Shown: piece after piece, positions 1-8,822 of the stretch
Position numbering within the stretch: position 1 is the first letter of the stretch
How the letters are laid out: every line of letters begins with the position of its first letter
Assembly (NCBI GenBank): GCA_021809845.1
Contig: JAJZJW010000017.1
Coordinates: 1-41,329, forward strand
Reading direction: 5' to 3'
Source of the DNA: a bacterium
GTDB lineage: Bacteria > SZUA-79 > Acidulodesulfobacterales > Acidulodesulfobacteraceae
DNA length: 41,329 bases
The notes under the pieces: model-generated
Told to the model about the DNA's origin: nothing
Database searches by the model: none
The model's input: only the letters and a program-made list of their open reading frames with translations
Made by a program: the position numbers and the translations under genes

Positions 1-1
1 A

Positions 2-124
2 GATAACGTGTCAATGGCGGTTGAACTCATAACGCCGATAGCTGCCGAAAAAGAACTGAGATTTGCTATAAGAGAAGGCGGACACACGGTAGGCGCCGGT
101 GTGGTAACAGAGGTTGTGGAATAA
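2..124 (+). CDS. tuf: Elongation factor Tu, C-terminal fragment (cut by window edge)
   Basis: The last 40 codons of EF-Tu, the GTPase that delivers aminoacyl-tRNA to the ribosome. The reading frame entered at base 2 gives [14 protein letters not shown], then the typical ending [17 protein letters not shown] and a TAA stop. This is the conserved end of domain 3. The 5' part lies outside the window. Its position just before rpsJ is the classical str-to-S10 junction, so fusA, rpsG and rpsL are probably upstream (inferred). Confidence 0.95.
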   Translation, partial: DNVSMAVELITPIAAEKELRFAIREGGHTVGAGVVTEVVE

Positions 125-170
125 ATAAAATACTGATGCATTTTAATAATTAATCTTTATTATTTATATT

Positions 171-188
171 AAAGGAGTTGTAGCAACT
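171..188 (+). promoter_or_regulatory. Far-upstream Shine-Dalgarno and mini-hairpin in the rpsJ leader
   Basis: A strong AAAGGAG (171-177) sits 37 bases before the rpsJ ATG, too far for normal use. It runs into a perfect 5-bp inverted repeat, AGTTG-TAG-CAACT (176-188). A weaker AGGTG (199-203) is at usable distance. Either the hairpin remodels the spacing or the strong site is not used for rpsJ. Seen directly; the role is inferred. Confidence 0.3.
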
Positions 189-214
189 AATTATTTATAG
201 GTGCTATATAAAAA

Positions 215-526
215 ATGGAAATTCAAAAAATTCGTATAAGGCTAAAAGCATTTGATCATAAATTATTAGACCATTCGGTTGAAGAAATAGTTGACACAGC
301 GAGAAGAACAGGTTCTAAAGTCAGCGGTCCTATTCCTTTGCCGACTAAAATAAATAAATATTGCGTATTAAGGTCTCCTCATGTAGATAAAAAATCTAGA
401 GAAGAATTTGAAATGAGAACGCATAAGCGAATAATTGACTTGGTTGAGCCAACTCAGGCTACAATTGATGCCTTAATGAAATTAGATTTGTCTTCAGGCG
501 TTGATGTCGATATAAAACAGATATAA
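215..526 (+). CDS. rpsJ: 30S ribosomal protein S10
   Basis: S10 is a small-subunit head protein that also acts as NusE in transcription antitermination. The 103-residue product is full length. It shows the S10 signatures [14 protein letters not shown] near the N-terminus, GPIPLPTKI mid-protein and the [20 protein letters not shown] loop. It is the first gene of the S10 block, 90 bases after tuf. The ATG at 215 is the only start that gives a canonical N-terminus. The nearest acceptable ribosome-binding site is AGGTG at 199-203, so initiation looks weaker than in the genes that follow. Confidence 0.98.
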   Translation: MEIQKIRIRLKAFDHKLLDHSVEEIVDTARRTGSKVSGPIPLPTKINKYCVLRSPHVDKKSREEFEMRTHKRIIDLVEPTQATIDALMKLDLSSGVDVDIKQI

Positions 527-546
527 TTGAATTTGGAGCGCTAAAT

Positions 547-1197
547 ATGTTAAAAGCACTAATAGGCAAGAAAGTCGGAATGACGCAGGTTTTTAATGAA
601 GACGGAGCAATAGTTCCGGTTTCTATTCTGAAGGCTGGACCATGCACAGTAGTAACAAAAAAAACTGTTGAAAACGATGGTTATAATGCCGTACAGATTG
701 GCTATGGAGAAATTAAATCCTACAAAGTTAATAAGCCGGAGTTAGGTCATTTTAAAAAAAATAATGTAACACCAATGAGAATACTAAAAGAATTTAGAAT
801 ATTAGATGATATCGCTGCCGTTAATATCGGAGAGGTTTATGACGTCTCTGTTTTCGATGGAATTAAAAATGTTAGTGTTTCCGGTACTTCTAAGGGAAAA
901 GGTTTTCAAGGAGTTGTTAAAAGATGGGGATTTAAGGGTGGTAAGGACACACATGGTTCAAACTTCCACCGCGCACCGGGTTCAATAGGACAATCTTCGT
1001 ATCCTTCTAAGGTATTTAAGGGGCTGCATATGCCGGGACATATGGGCACCGATAAAATAAGCGTATTAAATCTGAAAATCGTTAAAATAGATAAGGATAA
1101 TAATTTATTATATGTTAAAGGAGCTGTTCCGGGTGCCAACGGTAATATTATCTACATATACGTGGCCAATGAATCAGGAAGAAGGATTGTTAAATAA
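547..1197 (+). CDS. rplC: 50S ribosomal protein L3
   Basis: L3 is an early-assembly protein that reaches the peptidyl-transferase centre. The 216-residue product begins LIGKKVGMTQVF and contains GTSKGKGFQGVVKRWGFKGG and the GSIGQSSYPSKVFKG/MPGHMG loop typical of the central extension. Length is close to the usual 205-215. GGAG at 534-537 sets the ATG. The stop is followed by a 103-base AT-rich spacer before rplD, longer than elsewhere in the block. That spacer contains TATAAT-like strings but no clear promoter or terminator. Confidence 0.98.
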   Translation: MLKALIGKKVGMTQVFNEDGAIVPVSILKAGPCTVVTKKTVENDGYNAVQIGYGEIKSYKVNKPELGHFKKNNVTPMRILKEFRILDDIAAVNIGEVYDVSVFDGIKNVSVSGTSKGKGFQGVVKRWGFKGGKDTHGSNFHRAPGSIGQSSYPSKVFKGLHMPGHMGTDKISVLNLKIVKIDKDNNLLYVKGAVPGANGNIIYIYVANESGRRIVK

Positions 1198-1300
1198 ATT
1201 AATATAAAAAAATTATTATATATAATATTTGCTAAATAAGTAAAAAATAAAATTATCTTTATAATTTATATTTTTTTATACATATAAAAAAGGGTGTAAA

Positions 1301-1930
1301 ATGTCCCAGACAGCTGAACTAATCAATATTGAAAATAAAAAAGTAGAAGATATCGTATTAAATGAGGCAATTTTTTCTTTTCCTTTAAATGAGGTTCTTA
1401 TTAAGCAATATGTTTTGTTGACGCAAGCAAATAAAAGACTCGGTCTTGCTTCCACAAAAAATAGAAAAATAGTATCCGGCGGCGGCAAAAAACCTTGGAA
1501 GCAAAAAGGTACAGGTAGAGCAAGAGCAGGTTCAAGCCGTTCTCCGTTGTGGAAAGGCGGCGGTGTTATTTTTGGACCAAATTCTGAAAGGAACTACAAT
1601 ATGGATATGCCTAAAAAAGCTAGAAAAGGCGCATTAAAGTCAGTGTTCGCAGAATTATTTAAAGCTAATAAAATAACATTCATAGAAGACTTTGAAATAT
1701 CCGAAATTAAGACTAAGTCGATGGTTAATATTTTTAAGTCATTGAATATTGAAAAGGGCATGTTGATACTGCCGGAAAATGACGACAAGATTATAAGAGC
1801 GACAAGAAATTTATATAAATATAAAGTATCAACGGTTGATAATTTTAATATAGTAGATTTATTAAAATATGAGAATATTATTATCAGCAAATCAGCGCTT
1901 AACAAATTAGAGGTGAAACTACTACAATGA
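1301..1930 (+). CDS. rplD: 50S ribosomal protein L4
   Basis: L4 binds 23S rRNA domain I and lines the exit tunnel. In E. coli it also represses the S10 operon; nothing here shows whether that applies. The 209-residue protein has the diagnostic tunnel loop GGGKKPWKQKGTGRARAGSSRSP near residue 60, then LWKGGGVIFGP. The C-terminal half is the usual Rossmann-like part. AAGGGTG lies nine bases before the ATG. The stop overlaps rplW by four bases (ATGA), implying translational coupling. Confidence 0.98.
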   Translation: MSQTAELINIENKKVEDIVLNEAIFSFPLNEVLIKQYVLLTQANKRLGLASTKNRKIVSGGGKKPWKQKGTGRARAGSSRSPLWKGGGVIFGPNSERNYNMDMPKKARKGALKSVFAELFKANKITFIEDFEISEIKTKSMVNIFKSLNIEKGMLILPENDDKIIRATRNLYKYKVSTVDNFNIVDLLKYENIIISKSALNKLEVKLLQ

Positions 1931-2214
1931 AAGAGTTGCATAAAATAATTGAAAAAGTAATACTTTCCGAAAAAAGTTTAGGTTTAAGAGAAACACAGAA
2001 TGTTTATGTTTTTAATGTTAATAAAAATGTTAATAAGAATGAAATAAAAATTGCTATAGAGAAGTTTTTTAATGTAAAAGTCGAAAGTATTAAAACATTG
2101 ATAAATAGAGGAAAGTTTAAAAGGATTGGCAAATATACCGGAAAATTGTCAAACACTAAAAAGACGTATGTTAAATTAAAAGAAGGTCAACATATCAGTG
2201 CATTAGAAGTATAA
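1927..2214 (+). CDS. rplW: 50S ribosomal protein L23
   Basis: L23 sits at the mouth of the exit tunnel and is the docking point for trigger factor and the signal recognition particle. The 95-residue protein starts [17 protein letters not shown], has the family pattern [26 protein letters not shown], and contains the basic loop [12 protein letters not shown]. Its ATG overlaps the end of rplD by four bases, so it is probably translated by re-initiation. rplB follows after 16 bases. Confidence 0.97.
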   Translation: MKELHKIIEKVILSEKSLGLRETQNVYVFNVNKNVNKNEIKIAIEKFFNVKVESIKTLINRGKFKRIGKYTGKLSNTKKTYVKLKEGQHISALEV

Positions 2215-2230
2215 TAGGAGAATTAAGTTT

Positions 2231-3055
2231 ATGCAAATCAAAAAATATAAACCTACATCCAGCGGGCGCAGATTTCAAAGTGTTTCCGATTTTTCTGAAA
2301 TAACGAGGGAAACTCCTGAAAAAAATTTGACAGCCTCACATAAAAAGCAGGCGGGAAGAAATAACTACGGTCGTATTACAGTCAGGCATCAAGGCGGAGG
2401 ACATAAAACAAAATATAGGATTATTGATTTTAAAAGAAATAAAAGAAATATTCCTGCCACTGTAGCTGAAATAGAATATGACCCTAATAGAACTTCAAGA
2501 ATAGCTCTGTTAAATTATATTGACGGCGAGAAAAGATATATTCTATGCCCTAATGGACTTAAAAAAGGACAGCAGGTTATTGCATCGGAAGAAGCAGACA
2601 TTCAGATAGGTAATAGTCTTCCGCTTTCTAAAATTCCTGTAGGTACAATGATTCACAATATTGAGTTAAAACCAAACTCAGGCGGTCAGTTAGCTCGCAG
2701 CGCAGGAGCTTATGCTCAATTAATCGGAAGAGACAATGGTTATGGTCAATTAAAAATGCCTTCCGGCGAATACAGAATTGTTCCGGAAGGATGCTACGCT
2801 ACAATTGGACAAGTTGGCAATATTGACCATGAAAATATAAGTATAGGTAAAGCCGGCAGATCAAGATGGCTGGGGAAAAGACCTTCTGTAAGGGGTGTCG
2901 CTATGAACCCTGTCGACCATCCTCATGGAGGGGGTGAAGGCAAGACTTCCGGAGGAAGACATCCTGTGACACCTTGGGGTGTACCGACAAAAGGTTATAA
3001 AACTAGAAATAATAAAGCCACGTCTAAATATATAATAAAAAGAAGAAAGCCGTAA
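2231..3055 (+). CDS. rplB: 50S ribosomal protein L2
   Basis: L2 is needed for subunit association and peptidyl-transferase assembly. The 274-residue product is full length. It carries the RNA-binding N-terminal part ([23 protein letters not shown]) and the C-terminal [17 protein letters not shown] segment with the functionally important histidine. TAGGAGAATTAAGTTT precedes the ATG, giving a normal ribosome-binding site. Nothing unusual was seen. Confidence 0.98.
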   Translation: MQIKKYKPTSSGRRFQSVSDFSEITRETPEKNLTASHKKQAGRNNYGRITVRHQGGGHKTKYRIIDFKRNKRNIPATVAEIEYDPNRTSRIALLNYIDGEKRYILCPNGLKKGQQVIASEEADIQIGNSLPLSKIPVGTMIHNIELKPNSGGQLARSAGAYAQLIGRDNGYGQLKMPSGEYRIVPEGCYATIGQVGNIDHENISIGKAGRSRWLGKRPSVRGVAMNPVDHPHGGGEGKTSGGRHPVTPWGVPTKGYKTRNNKATSKYIIKRRKP

Positions 3056-3070
3056 TTTTGGAGGTTCATA

Positions 3071-3376
3071 GTGGGAAGGTCTGTTAAGAAAGGTCCATTT
3101 GTAGATAAATCGTTAATCGAAAAAATAGATAAAGCAAATTCTAATAATGACAAAAAAATTATTAAAACTTGGTCAAGAAGGTCTGATGTAATTCCAGATA
3201 TGGTCGGTCATACATTTGCGGTACATAACGGCAGGAAATTCATACCTGTGTTCGTATCTGAGAATATGGTAGGCCATAAATTGGGCGAATTTTCCGGTAC
3301 AAGGACTTTTACCATGCATTCAGGCGATAGAAAAGCGAAAGTTAAACAAGGGGCCGGAAAGTCAGGCTCTAAATAA
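3071..3376 (+). CDS. rpsS: 30S ribosomal protein S19 (GTG start)
   Basis: S19 is a head protein that contacts S13. The product (101 residues) starts at GTG with [18 protein letters not shown], the canonical N-terminus, and GGAGG lies nine bases upstream, fixing this non-ATG start. [26 protein letters not shown] and the [10 protein letters not shown] segment are typical. It is slightly longer than the usual 91-95 residues because of a short insertion (SNNDKK) after the first helix and a basic GKSGSK tail. Confidence 0.97.
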   Translation: MGRSVKKGPFVDKSLIEKIDKANSNNDKKIIKTWSRRSDVIPDMVGHTFAVHNGRKFIPVFVSENMVGHKLGEFSGTRTFTMHSGDRKAKVKQGAGKSGSK

Positions 3377-3393
3377 AAATAAGAGAGGTTTAT

Positions 3394-3726
3394 ATGCAGT
3401 TTCATGCAGAGGCTAAATATATTAGAGTTTCACCGCAAAAAGCTAGATTAGTTATAGATATGGTGAGAGGCAAAAAAGTATATGACGCACTTAATATTTT
3501 AAAATTTACAAATAAGAAATCGTCAAGTATCATATATAAATTATTAAAGTCTGCCATTGCCAATGCATTAAATACAGGTAAAGTTGATATTGATAATTTA
3601 TTTATCTCTACTGCATTTGTAAATATGTCATTTTCATTGAAAAGGGTTATGCCAAAAGCAATGGGCCGAGCGGCAACTATTAAAAAAAGAATGAGTACAA
3701 TAAAAATTATACTTGATGAAAAATAA
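3394..3726 (+). CDS. rplV: 50S ribosomal protein L22
   Basis: L22 lines the exit tunnel and contacts all 23S domains. The 110-residue product has the family pattern [25 protein letters not shown], then a C-terminal [16 protein letters not shown] beta-hairpin tip ([16 protein letters not shown]). GAGAGG lies before the ATG. It ends 14 bases before rpsC. Confidence 0.97.
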   Translation: MQFHAEAKYIRVSPQKARLVIDMVRGKKVYDALNILKFTNKKSSSIIYKLLKSAIANALNTGKVDIDNLFISTAFVNMSFSLKRVMPKAMGRAATIKKRMSTIKIILDEK

Positions 3727-3740
3727 TATCGGAGGTTAAT

Positions 3741-4373
3741 TTGGGCCAAAAAGTTAATCCAATAGGTCTACGACTTGGAATTAATAAGACATGGGATTCA
3801 AAATGGTATCAAAAAAAAGATTATCATACTTATCTACATGAAGATATCAAAATTCGTAAATTCCTTAAAAGTAAATTGTATTCGTCAGGAGTCGGTAAAA
3901 TTGATATTGAGCGTAAGTCTGATAAACTGATCTTAAATATATTCACTGCTAGACCCGGCATGGTAATTGGAAAAAAAGGTTCAGAAGTTGATACGTTAAA
4001 AGTGTCAATTTCCAGTTTTGCTAAGGTTAAAGACAAAGATTTAAGTATTAATATACTGGAAATTAAAAAACCTGAAATTAATTCCGTATTAGTAGCTGAA
4101 GGAATTGCATCTCAGCTTGAGAAAAGGATTGCTTTTAAGAGAGCTATGAAACGCAGTGTAAATTTGGCATTGAAAAGTGGAGCAAAAGGCATAAAGATTT
4201 CGTGCGGCGGAAGGCTGGGCGGTGCGGAAATCGCTAGAACAGAATGGTATAAGGAAGGAAGAGTTCCCCTGCATACCCTAAGAGCAGATATAGATTACGG
4301 TGTTGCAGAAGCTAATACGACTTACGGAAAGATAGGCATCAAAGTATGGATATATAAAGGTGACATTCTTTAA
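3741..4373 (+). CDS. rpsC: 30S ribosomal protein S3 (TTG start)
   Basis: S3 lies at the mRNA entry channel and has helicase-related function. The TTG at 3741 encodes the canonical [14 protein letters not shown]-terminus and is preceded by GGAGG at 3731, which settles the start. The KH motif [12 protein letters not shown] is near residue 75, and the C-terminal domain shows [32 protein letters not shown]. At 210 residues it lacks the extended basic tail of the longer E. coli protein. A 101-base spacer follows. Confidence 0.98.
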   Translation: MGQKVNPIGLRLGINKTWDSKWYQKKDYHTYLHEDIKIRKFLKSKLYSSGVGKIDIERKSDKLILNIFTARPGMVIGKKGSEVDTLKVSISSFAKVKDKDLSINILEIKKPEINSVLVAEGIASQLEKRIAFKRAMKRSVNLALKSGAKGIKISCGGRLGGAEIARTEWYKEGRVPLHTLRADIDYGVAEANTTYGKIGIKVWIYKGDIL

Positions 4374-4429
4374 TTCCAATTTTTTTATGCTGCTTTTTAC
4401 AAGCCTCCGATATTGGGAAAAAATTATTG

Positions 4430-4445
4430 AAAACATTAATGTTTT
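4430..4445. repeat. Perfect 16-base palindrome in the rpsC-rplP spacer
   Basis: AAAACATTAATGTTTT is perfectly self-complementary and sits 29 bases before the rplP ATG. The spacer (4374-4474) otherwise has a T-rich stretch (4379-4387) and no promoter I trust. The palindrome could be a weak hairpin or a protein site, but AT-rich palindromes of this length arise by chance in such DNA. Confidence 0.35.
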
Positions 4446-4474
4446 AAGATTAATAAATAAATAGGTGAATTACA

Positions 4475-4888
4475 ATGTTAATGCCGTCTAAAACAAAATT
4501 TAGAAAACAGATGAAAGGGCGAATGAAAGGTGTCGCGACGCGCGGTAATGCTATAGCCTTTGGGGATTATGGACTAAAAGCTTTAGAATGCGGATATATA
4601 ACAGCTCGTCAGATAGAAGCCGCCAGAATTGCAATGACACGGTTTGTAAAAAGAGGGGGAAAGATCTGGATAAAGGTATTTCCAGACAAACCTATAACGA
4701 AAAAACCAGCTGAAACTAGAATGGGTAAAGGTAAAGGTAGCGTGGAAGAATGGGTTGTGGTTTCGCGTCCAGGATTAGTCTTGTATGAAATGGGCGGGAT
4801 TTCCAAAGAAGTTGCAAAGGAAGCATTAAGGCTTGCATCCCATAAATTGCCAATCAAGACCATTTTTATTGAAAGAGGTGAATTTTAA
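4475..4888 (+). CDS. rplP: 50S ribosomal protein L16
   Basis: L16 contacts A-site tRNA and organises the large subunit's functional core. The 137-residue product begins [19 protein letters not shown] and contains [28 protein letters not shown] and [18 protein letters not shown], all family hallmarks. The first ATG (MLMP) is the canonical one. AGGTG lies ten bases upstream. rpmC follows after two bases. Confidence 0.98.
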   Translation: MLMPSKTKFRKQMKGRMKGVATRGNAIAFGDYGLKALECGYITARQIEAARIAMTRFVKRGGKIWIKVFPDKPITKKPAETRMGKGKGSVEEWVVVSRPGLVLYEMGGISKEVAKEALRLASHKLPIKTIFIERGEF

Positions 4889-4890
4889 TA

Positions 4891-5094
4891 ATGAAATATA
4901 AATATCAAGAAATAAAAACTATGGGATTATCTGAGCTTCAAGTAAAAGAAGATGATATTAAAAAAGAAATGTTTAATTTGAGAATACAAAAATCTATTGG
5001 CTCTTTGGAAAACCCCAATAGATTAAAATTATTAAAAAAACAAATCGCTTGGATAAAGACTTCATTAAACGAAAGAAATAGAGGTAAAAAATGA
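4891..5094 (+). CDS. rpmC: 50S ribosomal protein L29
   Basis: L29 is a small helical-hairpin protein next to L23 at the exit tunnel. The 67 residues match the family layout: a first helix (YQEIKTMGLSELQVKEDDIKKEMFNLRIQ), a linker with the conserved LENPNR-type turn, and a second helix with KKQIAWIKTSLNERN. AGAGGTG precedes the ATG. Its end overlaps rpsQ by four bases (ATGA), indicating coupling. Confidence 0.96.
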   Translation: MKYKYQEIKTMGLSELQVKEDDIKKEMFNLRIQKSIGSLENPNRLKLLKKQIAWIKTSLNERNRGKK

Positions 5095-5327
5095 AAAAAA
5101 CATTTATCGGCAATGTAGTTTCTGATAAAATGGATAAAACTATTGTTGTTTCAGTATCTAATTTAGTAATGCATCCTCTTTTCAAAAAATTTATAAAAAC
5201 TGCCAAAAAATATAAAGTGCATGATGAAAATAATGCTGCAAAATTAGGAGATAAAGTATTGATTTGCGAATCAAGACCTATTTCGAAAGATAAAAAGTGG
5301 AATCTGAAGAAAGTATTGGAAAAATGA
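5091..5327 (+). CDS. rpsQ: 30S ribosomal protein S17
   Basis: S17 is a primary 16S rRNA-binding protein with an OB fold. The 78-residue product has the KTFIGNVVSDKMDKTIVVSV start, HPLFKKFIKTAKKYKVHDE and the LICESRPISKDKKW C-terminal motif. The ATG overlaps rpmC and has GAGGT just upstream. Length is normal (78-85 residues). Confidence 0.97.
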   Translation: MKKTFIGNVVSDKMDKTIVVSVSNLVMHPLFKKFIKTAKKYKVHDENNAAKLGDKVLICESRPISKDKKWNLKKVLEK

Positions 5328-5359
5328 TTTAATAGAAAATAAATTTAGGGGAATATAAA

Positions 5360-5728
5360 ATGATTCAAATGCAAACAATTTTGACATCCGCTGATAATTC
5401 CGGAGCTAAAAAGCTGATGTGCATTAAAGTATTGGGCGGTTCAAAAAGGAAATATGCTTCGATTGGCGATACTATCATTGTATCAATCAAGGAAGCCGCT
5501 CCCAATTCTAAAGTAAAAAAGGGCGATGTGGCTAAAGCTGTAATTGTCAGAACTGCTAAAGAGACAAGACGCTCAGATGGTACATATATCAAATTTGATA
5601 ATAATTCTGCTGTGTTAATTAATGCTCAAAAGGAACCTATAGGTACCCGCATTTTTGGACCTGTTGCCAGGGAATTAAGAGCAAGAAAATTCACAAGAAT
5701 TATTTCTTTAGCACCCGAGGTTTTATAA
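5360..5728 (+). CDS. rplN: 50S ribosomal protein L14
   Basis: L14 forms part of the inter-subunit bridges. The 122-residue protein begins [27 protein letters not shown] and carries [40 protein letters not shown] and [14 protein letters not shown], all diagnostic. GGGGAAT precedes the ATG. rplX starts one base after the stop. Confidence 0.98.
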   Translation: MIQMQTILTSADNSGAKKLMCIKVLGGSKRKYASIGDTIIVSIKEAAPNSKVKKGDVAKAVIVRTAKETRRSDGTYIKFDNNSAVLINAQKEPIGTRIFGPVARELRARKFTRIISLAPEVL

Positions 5729-5729
5729 C

Positions 5730-6044
5730 ATGACTATTAAATTAAAAAAAAATGATTTAGTGCAAGTAATATCCGGCAAGGAAAAAGATAAAACAGGCAA
5801 AATACTTCGCATAGATAAAAAACGCAATAGGGTAATAATTGAAAAAGTTAACATGATAAAAAGGCATGTTAAGCCTAAAAGTGCACAAGAGCCAGGTGGC
5901 ATAATAGATAAAGAGGGTTCTATAAACATTTCAAATGTTGGAATTTATTGTCCAAAGTGTAAGAAAGCCGTCAGATACTCTATTAAGACAAAAGATGATA
6001 ATAAAAAAGCACGCATATGCAAAAAATGTGGAACTGAGCTCTAA
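5730..6044 (+). CDS. rplX: 50S ribosomal protein L24, zinc-ribbon form
   Basis: L24 is an assembly initiator that binds 23S domain I. The 104-residue product has the KOW motif [20 protein letters not shown] at residues 6-25. It ends in a zinc ribbon with C74xxC77 and C97xxC100, as in many L24 proteins but not E. coli's. The gene begins one base after rplN, with GAGG (5717-5720) inside the end of rplN as the likely ribosome-binding site. Confidence 0.97.
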   Translation: MTIKLKKNDLVQVISGKEKDKTGKILRIDKKRNRVIIEKVNMIKRHVKPKSAQEPGGIIDKEGSINISNVGIYCPKCKKAVRYSIKTKDDNKKARICKKCGTEL

Positions 6045-6060
6045 TTGGGGGAAATAAAAA

Positions 6061-6603
6061 GTGATATCAAGATATATGGAATTGTATAGTAAAGAAATAA
6101 TACCTCAAATTATGAATGAACATAACTATAAAAATATACATCAAATTCCGAGGTTAGAAAAAATAGTTATCAATATGGGTTTAGGAGAAGCTACATCTAA
6201 TCCCAAAATCATAGAAAAGTCAGCCGAAGAACTGGCTAAAATAACAGGACAGCATCCGGTCGTTTCAAAAGCCAGAAAATCAATTGCTGCATTCAAACTT
6301 AAAGAAAAACAAGAAATAGGATGTTTCGTTACATTGCGCAACAAAAAAATGTACGATTTTCTTGATAGATTGATTAATATTGCTTTGCCGCGTGTTAGAG
6401 ACTTTAAAGGCGTTTCAAAAAAATCATTTGACGGCAGGGGTAATTATACATTGGGAATTAAGGAGCAAATTATTTTTCCTGAAGTGAGCTATGAACTTGT
6501 TGAAAAATTAAAGGGGTTCAATATCACTATAGTAACAACAGCTCACACAGATGAAGAAGCTTATAATTTATTAAAAACATTTAAATTTCCTTTTAAAAAT
6601 TAG
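6061..6603 (+). CDS. rplE: 50S ribosomal protein L5 (GTG start)
   Basis: L5 binds 5S rRNA and contacts P-site tRNA. The GTG start is supported by GGGGGAA about ten bases upstream and gives a normal-length 180-residue protein. Motifs: [45 protein letters not shown], and [33 protein letters not shown]. The C-terminus shows the usual [21 protein letters not shown]. Nothing atypical. Confidence 0.98.
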   Translation: MISRYMELYSKEIIPQIMNEHNYKNIHQIPRLEKIVINMGLGEATSNPKIIEKSAEELAKITGQHPVVSKARKSIAAFKLKEKQEIGCFVTLRNKKMYDFLDRLINIALPRVRDFKGVSKKSFDGRGNYTLGIKEQIIFPEVSYELVEKLKGFNITIVTTAHTDEEAYNLLKTFKFPFKN

Positions 6604-6614
6604 AGGTTCGGTGC

Positions 6615-6800
6615 ATGGCAAAAAAATCATTATTCATAAAAGCTTTTAGGAAACCAAAGTTTAAAGTGAGGCAGCATAATAGATGTCCTATATGCGGAAG
6701 ACCTAGAGGATATTACAGAAAATTTGATATGTGCAGGATATGTTTTAGAACATTATCAAGTAAAGGTGAAATTCCCGGAGTTACCAAATCTAGTTGGTAA
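6615..6800 (+). CDS. rpsN: 30S ribosomal protein S14, short zinc-binding type
   Basis: S14 is a late-assembly head protein. At 61 residues this is the short type (type Z), with zinc ligands C24xxC27 and C40xxC43, rather than the roughly 100-residue zinc-free form of E. coli. [17 protein letters not shown] and the GVTKSSW ending are hallmarks. GAGGTT precedes the ATG. A 163-base AT-rich spacer separates it from rpsH. Confidence 0.98.
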   Translation: MAKKSLFIKAFRKPKFKVRQHNRCPICGRPRGYYRKFDMCRICFRTLSSKGEIPGVTKSSW

Positions 6801-6963
6801 AATTATTTATGTTTTTATATTTTTAGAAATTATGTAAGTATTGCAATAAAGGTTGTTTAATTAAATAAATTAGAATATAATATATCACTTTGAAATTATT
6901 TTTTAACTGTTTTATTTTTATCAAAGATTAATTTTTCAAAAATTGCATATTGGGAGATAATAA

Positions 6964-7362
6964 ATGCATGACCCTATTTCAGATTTAGTAATTAGAATTA
7001 AAAATGCTTCTTCGGCGGGCAAAAAATCCGTGTTAATCCCGTATTCAAAAATTAAGGAAGAGATATGTCAGAATTTGCAGAAGAATGGATTTATAGAATC
7101 CGTTGTAATCATTGATTCTGATAATATTGCCAAAAAATCGCTCGAAGTAGTTTTGAAATATACTAATAAAAAGAAACCATTAGTTATCGAAATGAAAGTG
7201 ACCAGCACACCGGGTCTAAGGCGTTATAAGAGCGTAAAAGATATTAGACCGTATAAAAACGGTCTTGGAATCGAGCTTTTTACAACTTCTAAAGGAGTAA
7301 TTCCAGATTATGAATGTTTAGAAAAAAAGGTCGGCGGTCTGTCAATATTAAAAATTATGTAA
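6964..7362 (+). CDS. rpsH: 30S ribosomal protein S8
   Basis: S8 is a primary 16S binder and the autogenous repressor of the spc operon in E. coli. The 132-residue protein starts MHDPISDLVIRIKNASSAGKKSVLIPYSKIK. It ends with the conserved GLGIELFTTSKGVIPDYECLEKKVGG segment, where the common STSKG appears as TTSKG. GGGAG lies before the ATG. The upstream spacer contains TATAAT at 6876-6881, a possible internal promoter. Confidence 0.97.
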   Translation: MHDPISDLVIRIKNASSAGKKSVLIPYSKIKEEICQNLQKNGFIESVVIIDSDNIAKKSLEVVLKYTNKKKPLVIEMKVTSTPGLRRYKSVKDIRPYKNGLGIELFTTSKGVIPDYECLEKKVGGLSILKIM

Positions 7363-7394
7363 ATATATATTATTAAAAATAGGATATAAATATA

Positions 7395-7934
7395 ATGTCA
7401 AGGATAGGAAAAAAACCGGTTAATATACCGGCAGGCGTAAAGGTCAAATTGGAAGATAATATTTTAACATGTACCGGACCCAAAGGTTCGGTTTCAAAAC
7501 AATTGCCTGAAAAATCTTCTGTAAATATAAATGATTCTGTAATTACCGTCAGCCTGGCAGGTGACGACAAAAATAACGAAAAATTTACAGGGTTGACCCG
7601 TACGATTATTGCAAATTGCATAGAAGGCGTATCTAACGGATTTTTTTTAAATTTAGAGATTATTGGTGTGGGGTATAAAGCTGAGGTAAAAAATAAATCA
7701 TTAAACCTAAGCTTAGGTTATTCTCATCCTATTATCTTTAATATTCCTGATACAATTGTTATAAATGTTGAAAAAAATACCCTATTAAAAATTACCGGAA
7801 TCGATAAAGACCTTGTAGGGCAGGTTGCAGCGAAAATCAGAAGCTACAGAAAACCAGAGCCTTATAAAGGCAAAGGTATAAAATATAGCGATGAAATTAT
7901 AAAAAGGAAAGTTGGTAAAGCTTCAGGAAAATAA
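7395..7934 (+). CDS. rplF: 50S ribosomal protein L6
   Basis: L6 sits near the factor-binding site. The 179-residue product shows the two-domain repeat structure: MSRIGKKPVNIPAGVKVKLEDN, TGPKGSVSKQLP, the ANCIEGVSNGFFLNLEIIGVGYKAE junction and the final KIRSYRKPEPYKGKGIKYSDEIIKRKVGKA. AGGATATAAAT before the ATG is a weak ribosome-binding site. The 32-base gap to rpsH has no signal. Confidence 0.98.
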   Translation: MSRIGKKPVNIPAGVKVKLEDNILTCTGPKGSVSKQLPEKSSVNINDSVITVSLAGDDKNNEKFTGLTRTIIANCIEGVSNGFFLNLEIIGVGYKAEVKNKSLNLSLGYSHPIIFNIPDTIVINVEKNTLLKITGIDKDLVGQVAAKIRSYRKPEPYKGKGIKYSDEIIKRKVGKASGK

Positions 7935-7955
7935 TTTAAAAGGAAAAGCATACCT

Positions 7956-8312
7956 ATGAAAACAAAATTAGAGAAAAGGTTAAGAAGAAAAGTTCAAATT
8001 AAAAAAGCTATGCAAAATAGTAAAAGACCTAGACTGTGTGTATATAAGAGCCTGAATAATATTTATGCACAGGTTTTTTCTTTGGATAATAAAGTTTTGG
8101 CTCAGGTGTCGACGTTATCGGATGACATAAAAAGCGAAATTAGCGGACATGCAGGAAATGTTGGAGCAGCAAAAATAATTGGTGCAAAAATTGCCATCCT
8201 TTGCAAAAAGAATTCTATAAATGAAGTCGCTTTTGATAGAAACGGATATATATATCATGGCAGAGTTAAGGCATTAGCCGATGCTGCAAGAGAAAACGGT
8301 TTAATTTTTTAG
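7956..8312 (+). CDS. rplR: 50S ribosomal protein L18
   Basis: L18 attaches 5S rRNA to the large subunit together with L5. The 118-residue product has an arginine/lysine-rich N-terminus (KLEKRLRRKVQIKK), RPRLCVYKSLNNIYAQV, and the C-terminal AFDRNGYIYHGRVKALADAARENGL motif. AAAGGA lies 13 bases before the ATG. rpsE follows after 15 bases. Confidence 0.97.
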   Translation: MKTKLEKRLRRKVQIKKAMQNSKRPRLCVYKSLNNIYAQVFSLDNKVLAQVSTLSDDIKSEISGHAGNVGAAKIIGAKIAILCKKNSINEVAFDRNGYIYHGRVKALADAARENGLIF

Positions 8313-8327
8313 TTTCAGGAGGATACA

Positions 8328-8822
8328 TTGGAAATATCTAATAAACAAGATCTAAATTTTAAAGACAAGGTAATACATATATCTAGGGTAGCCAAAGTTG
8401 TTAAAGGAGGCAGGCGATTTGGCTTTTCAGCGTTAGTTGCCGTGGGCGATGAAGGTGCTGGATATGTCGGTATAGGTCTCGGCAAAGCAAAAGAAGTTCC
8501 GGAAGCAATAAGAAAAGCTACTGAGCAGGCAAAGAAAAATTTATTGAAAGTTAAAATTTTTAAAAACACTATTCCCCATGAGCAGGATGCAAAAGCCGGT
8601 GCTGGATATGTATTTATGAAACCGGCTCCTGAAGGCACAGGGATAATTGCCGGCGGCGCTATGAGAGCAATTTTTGAATTAAGCGGCATTAAAAATGTAT
8701 ATGCAAAAAGTATAGGTTCGGCAAATCCGCACAACGTTGCAAGGGCTACTATAAAATGTTTATCTTCATTATATTATAAAAAAGAGTTAATAAATAGAAG
8801 GTTTGAAAATAAGGAAAAATAA
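8328..8822 (+). CDS. rpsE: 30S ribosomal protein S5 (TTG start)
   Basis: S5 is involved in translational accuracy and assembly. The TTG start has AGGAGG at 8317-8322, and no better in-frame start exists before the conserved core. Motifs: [83 protein letters not shown]. At 164 residues it is full length. Its TAA is followed immediately by the rplO ATG, with no rpmD in between. Confidence 0.98.
   Translation: MEISNKQDLNFKDKVIHISRVAKVVKGGRRFGFSALVAVGDEGAGYVGIGLGKAKEVPEAIRKATEQAKKNLLKVKIFKNTIPHEQDAKAGAGYVFMKPAPEGTGIIAGGAMRAIFELSGIKNVYAKSIGSANPHNVARATIKCLSSLYYKKELINRRFENKEK

Noticed and set aside
1198-1300. Promoter between rplC and rplD
   Set aside because: TATAAT-like strings exist, but the spacer is almost pure A/T, no -35 is convincing, and such matches are expected by chance.
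3402-3749. 115-codon - strand frame opposite rplV
   Set aside because: Overlaps rplV completely and has no ribosome-binding site or family resemblance.
8315-8734. 139-codon open frame on the - strand
   Set aside because: It lies antisense to rpsE, whose protein is unmistakable; the hydrophobic, Pro-rich translation fits no family and reflects codon shadowing.
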